Shown here piece by piece: positions 5,433-7,413 of a DNA stretch of 7,413 nt (within the stretch, counting starts at the first letter, position 1; the number at the start of each line of letters is the position of its first letter). This stretch comes from Sulfurovum sp. GTDB lineage: Bacteria; Campylobacterota; Campylobacteria; Campylobacterales; Sulfurovaceae. The DNA is taken from NCBI GenBank assembly GCA_015663065.1, contig DQSX01000043.1, positions 1 to 7,413 on the forward strand. Reading direction: 5' to 3'. The notes under the pieces are model-generated. The model was not told the DNA's origin, did not search any database, and was given only the letters and a program-made list of their open reading frames with translations. A program made the position numbers and the translations under genes.

Positions 5433-5989
5433 TGATCTTTGATCTCTGAGACGATCACACCACGCAAGTCTCCAACTTTATATCCGGTTGCCTTGTCATG
5501 AGGGAAAGAAGATTTGACTGCTTCAGCAATTTTAGAATCGAGTTTGATCCCATGACACTTTAAACAGACATCTTTGGTTACTAAAGGTTTATATACGCGT
5601 GTCACATCACCCGCTTTTGCAACTTTGAAATCTTTAGCAGAAAAGGTTTTGTCTGCCAAGTCAGCTTCATATGCTTTCATGATTTTTATATCCAGTGTAT
5701 CAGGGGTATTGACTGTATTGTTTCTCACTTTAAGTGAAGTACGTCTTACTCTTGCATAACTTGGCAGTTTTTTATTGACTTCTTTTGTGATCTCATTTGC
5801 AGAAGAGGTGCAGAATGCCAATGCAGTCAGTCCACTCTTGTCTTCTTTCATGGCTGATTGAAGTTGCATCTTCAGTGTACCACCTAACATTTTAATATAT
5901 TTGATACCCTCTTGTTTTACCGTCATAGTGTCTGCCATGGTTACGGAAGAGAGTAATAGTGTAGATAATACTAAAGATCTTAGTTTCAT
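5429..5989 (-). CDS. periplasmic DUF3365 (Tll0287-like) c-type haem protein
   Basis: The 186-aa precursor carries a Sec signal peptide (cleavage after Ala19 in TMA-D). Its single c-haem site is CLKCH (142-146). DUF3365 landmarks are AFC (58-60), the YARVRRTSLKVRN-type segment (78-90), NTPD (94-97), ALxxK-like DVCLKC, and the C-terminal FPHDKATGYKVGDLRGVIV. In the Tll0287 structure a distant Cys acts as axial ligand; Cys60 is the likely equivalent here, by inference. Such proteins are thought to act as redox or gas sensors or small electron carriers rather than enzymes. AAGGAG 5 nt upstream (minus strand, 5995-6000) fixes the start. The gene is transcribed leftward after the 309-aa protein, with a 118-bp gap and its own likely -10. 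Its stop codon overlaps that of the plus-strand DUF2238 remnant at the palindrome CTAG. Confidence 0.9.
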   Translation of the reverse strand: MKLRSLVLSTLLLSSVTMADTMTVKQEGIKYIKMLGGTLKMQLQSAMKEDKSGLTALAFCTSSANEITKEVNKKLPSYARVRRTSLKVRNNTVNTPDTLDIKIMKAYEADLADKTFSAKDFKVAKAGDVTRVYKPLVTKDVCLKCHGIKLDSKIAEAVKSSFPHDKATGYKVGDLRGVIVSEIKDH

Positions 5990-6018
5990 TGTAGCTCCTT
6001 GTTTAAATAGTATGCCGG

Positions 6019-6024
6019 ATTATA
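6019..6024 (-). promoter_or_regulatory. -10 element of the DUF3365 gene
   Basis: TATAAT on the minus strand at 6024-6019, 29 nt ahead of the start codon, lies in the 118-bp gap after the 309-aa gene. No matching -35 hexamer is seen, as is common in Campylobacterota promoters. It suggests the haem protein can be expressed apart from its upstream neighbour. Confidence 0.5.
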
Positions 6025-6107
6025 AACTTTTTGGCTTAATCTTTGTGTAATTCCTATTGTTTCTATTTTATCAGTTTTAGATAATGCCCTGAAAAATACA
6101 GACGAAG

Positions 6108-7037
6108 TCAAACCCCTATTTTTGTGGCTGTCAAAAACAGATAGTGTTTCCCGGTAATCGTCACACGATACTTTTTCTGCTGCAGGTACTTCTTGCAAAA
6201 TATCACATCATTAAAAAGCAGAGACATTTCAGACATGACATAGTTTGGTGCTTTTGCTCCGTAGATCATCTCTCCTCCTATCCATCTGGAGTTTGGAAAA
6301 CCTAAGATGATGGCAGAATCTTTTTCCAGATAGTTTTGCACGAGATCCATGAAAAAAGGTTTAAAGTTGATGTTTGGACTTTGAAGGGTTCCTATGCTTA
6401 TGAGAAGATCAAATCTGCCCAGGTTCAGACTCTCCAAGTTATTGATATTTTCAGCATAAAAAGTGACATTCTCTTCTTCAAATAAGCCTTCTGCGTATTC
6501 TATGGCTGTTTTGGAATGATCGATACCTACAAATTCCATATTTTGATAGGTATTAACATCGAATCTGTTTCTGATCACTTCAAACTCATCACCACGATTC
6601 ACACCCAGGTTTAAAATACGTGTCCTGTTCTCAATCTTTACATTATCTAGGGTCTGTTGATAGTAGTAGAGAAAAGCTGGTTCTTCCATTTTATGTATGG
6701 CAAAAAACTGGGAAGTTACACCATATTTTTCCTCTTTATCAGCAGAAGTGTCGAGATGAAATGAACTCTCTGCCTCTAACTTTTTAAACGTTAGTGTTAC
6801 CAGTGGGTAGTCACCCTCTTTTGGTAAAAGTATTTTACAGTGTAACAGTTCTGCAAGATCTGTCCATGCTTTGAAGCTACGGTAGAGATAGGTCTTATCG
6901 TTAATAACGACCTTTGTTCCTGCATAAGCATTTGCGAGATCTGGATTAAGGACAGAAAAAGAGATACTATCTTCTGATCCAAGCACTTTTTGAAGTTGAG
7001 GCAGTAGTTCCTGCATGGTTTGTGTTGTAAATTGCAT
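6108..7037 (-). CDS. class I SAM methyltransferase-fold protein with extra N-terminal domain
   Basis: The 309-aa soluble protein has a Rossmann methyltransferase domain in its second half. Motif I is ILNLGVNRGDEF (141-152), the acidic strand-2 residue is Asp173 in FVGIDHS, YAENINNL (194-201) precedes strand 4, FDLLISIGTLQS spans 209-220, and SAIILGFPNSRW (241-252) is the following strand. Motif I departs from the usual GxGxG (Gly-Val-Asn-Arg-Gly), so cofactor binding may be altered. The N-terminal 130 residues form a separate alpha/beta region I do not recognise, possibly substrate-binding. The C-terminus carries LFNDVIFCKKYLQQKKYRV and GKHYLFLTATK, typical of a complete fold. Only a weak ribosome binding site (AAGAG) precedes the start. 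The gene diverges from the flavoprotein gene across 41 bp. Substrate unknown; the fold call is firmer than the activity. Confidence 0.8.
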   Translation of the reverse strand: MQFTTQTMQELLPQLQKVLGSEDSISFSVLNPDLANAYAGTKVVINDKTYLYRSFKAWTDLAELLHCKILLPKEGDYPLVTLTFKKLEAESSFHLDTSADKEEKYGVTSQFFAIHKMEEPAFLYYYQQTLDNVKIENRTRILNLGVNRGDEFEVIRNRFDVNTYQNMEFVGIDHSKTAIEYAEGLFEEENVTFYAENINNLESLNLGRFDLLISIGTLQSPNINFKPFFMDLVQNYLEKDSAIILGFPNSRWIGGEMIYGAKAPNYVMSEMSLLFNDVIFCKKYLQQKKYRVTITGKHYLFLTATKIGV

Positions 7038-7078
7038 GGCTGTACTCTTTTTTGGTCATATTTAGGTAGTATTTTACC

Positions 7079-7413
7079 ATGAATAATAGAGAAATGACGT
7101 ATGACCTTATTGTCATCGGTTCGGGTGCAGCGGGTATGATGGCTGCTATAACTGCTGCAAGAGAAGAAAAGTCGGTACTGCTTTTGGAAAAACTCTCCAA
7201 GATCGGTGCAAAACTCAAAGCCACAGGTGGTGGCCGTTGCAACCTGACGAACACGCTTGACAATGAGACCTTCATGTCCCATTTTGGAAGAGATGGAAGG
7301 TTCATGACCCCTGCTTTGGAAGCTTTGGATCACACAGCACTCATAGATTTTTTTAAAAAGATCGGTGTCGAGACCCATGCGCCTGACGGTTACAGGGTCT
7401 TTCCCGTTACACA
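7079..7413 (+). CDS. HI0933/BaiN-type FAD-dependent oxidoreductase, 5' part only
   Basis: The open frame runs to the window end, giving the first 111 residues of a protein that is normally about 400 aa. The N-terminus holds the FAD dinucleotide-binding fold: DLIVIGSGAAG (GxGxxG at 14-19), followed by the acidic end of strand 2 (LLLEK, Glu37). KATGGGRCNLTN (47-58) is the signature of the HI0933/YhiN/BaiN family. GYRVFPVT near the edge is also typical of it. Members bind FAD; their cellular reaction is poorly defined. The ATG at 7079 is used because it leaves the usual short lead; an in-frame ATG at 7094 is an alternative, and neither has a strong ribosome binding site (AGG at 7064-7066 is 12 nt from the first). 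The gene diverges from the 309-aa gene, so the two may share a control region of 41 bp. Confidence 0.9.
   Translation, partial: MNNREMTYDLIVIGSGAAGMMAAITAAREEKSVLLLEKLSKIGAKLKATGGGRCNLTNTLDNETFMSHFGRDGRFMTPALEALDHTALIDFFKKIGVETHAPDGYRVFPVT

Noticed and set aside
5986..6198. A 70-codon minus-strand frame overlapping the gap between the two minus-strand genes
   Set aside because: It mostly lies inside the methyltransferase-like gene in another frame and has no ribosome binding site or known motif.
6797..7378. Long minus-strand open frame of 193 codons
   Set aside because: It overlaps both the real methyltransferase-like gene and the flavoprotein start, and its translation has no recognisable motif; it is an antisense shadow.

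Overview
The window looks like chromosomal DNA from a mesophilic, low-G+C Campylobacterota, most like Sulfurovum or a relative. This is inferred from the gene content (Tas-type aldo/keto reductase, DUF3365 c-type haem protein, Spy-like LTxxQ protein, HI0933-type flavoprotein), from AT-rich intergenic DNA, and from a -10-dominated promoter style. No ribosomal or marker gene fixes the taxon.

Layout. Positions 1-300 hold the dying right end of an IS200/IS605-type element: a shrunken, frameshifted tnpA remnant followed by two GC-rich hairpins. A Tas-like aldo/keto reductase (minus, 344-1369) faces a divergent unit on the plus strand. That unit is a 69-aa lipoprotein with three 11-residue repeats, followed 7 nt later by a 254-aa conserved protein of unknown function. 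Next is a TTG-started, Met-rich exported Spy/LTxxQ-type protein (2535-3251).

A 647-bp gene-poor stretch (3252-3898) contains a strong hairpin, an unexplained 93-codon open frame on the minus strand with no good start, and a tidy regulatory array. The array is four GAACA-NN-TGTTC palindromes at exactly 42-bp intervals, the last sitting in the spacer of a consensus TTGACA-17-TATAAT promoter. That promoter drives a TetR-family regulator (3899-4552), a class I SAM methyltransferase (4607-5218) and, starting 1 nt after the methyltransferase stop, the wreck of a DUF2238/YjdF-like membrane protein reduced by two internal deletions (5220-5432).

The right part is a minus-strand pair: a periplasmic DUF3365 haem protein (5429-5989) and a 309-aa protein with a degenerate methyltransferase fold (6108-7037). 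Divergent from the latter is the start of an HI0933/BaiN-type flavoprotein (7079 onward), cut by the window end.

How it fits together. The best-supported regulatory story is a self-repressed TetR operon whose methyltransferase partner is intact but whose membrane partner has been lost. The two gene wrecks (tnpA and DUF2238) decayed the same way, by internal deletions that left recognisable ends. The most notable undescribed items are the 42-bp-phased operator array, the hidden minus-strand open frame beside it, and the lipoprotein/254-aa gene pair.
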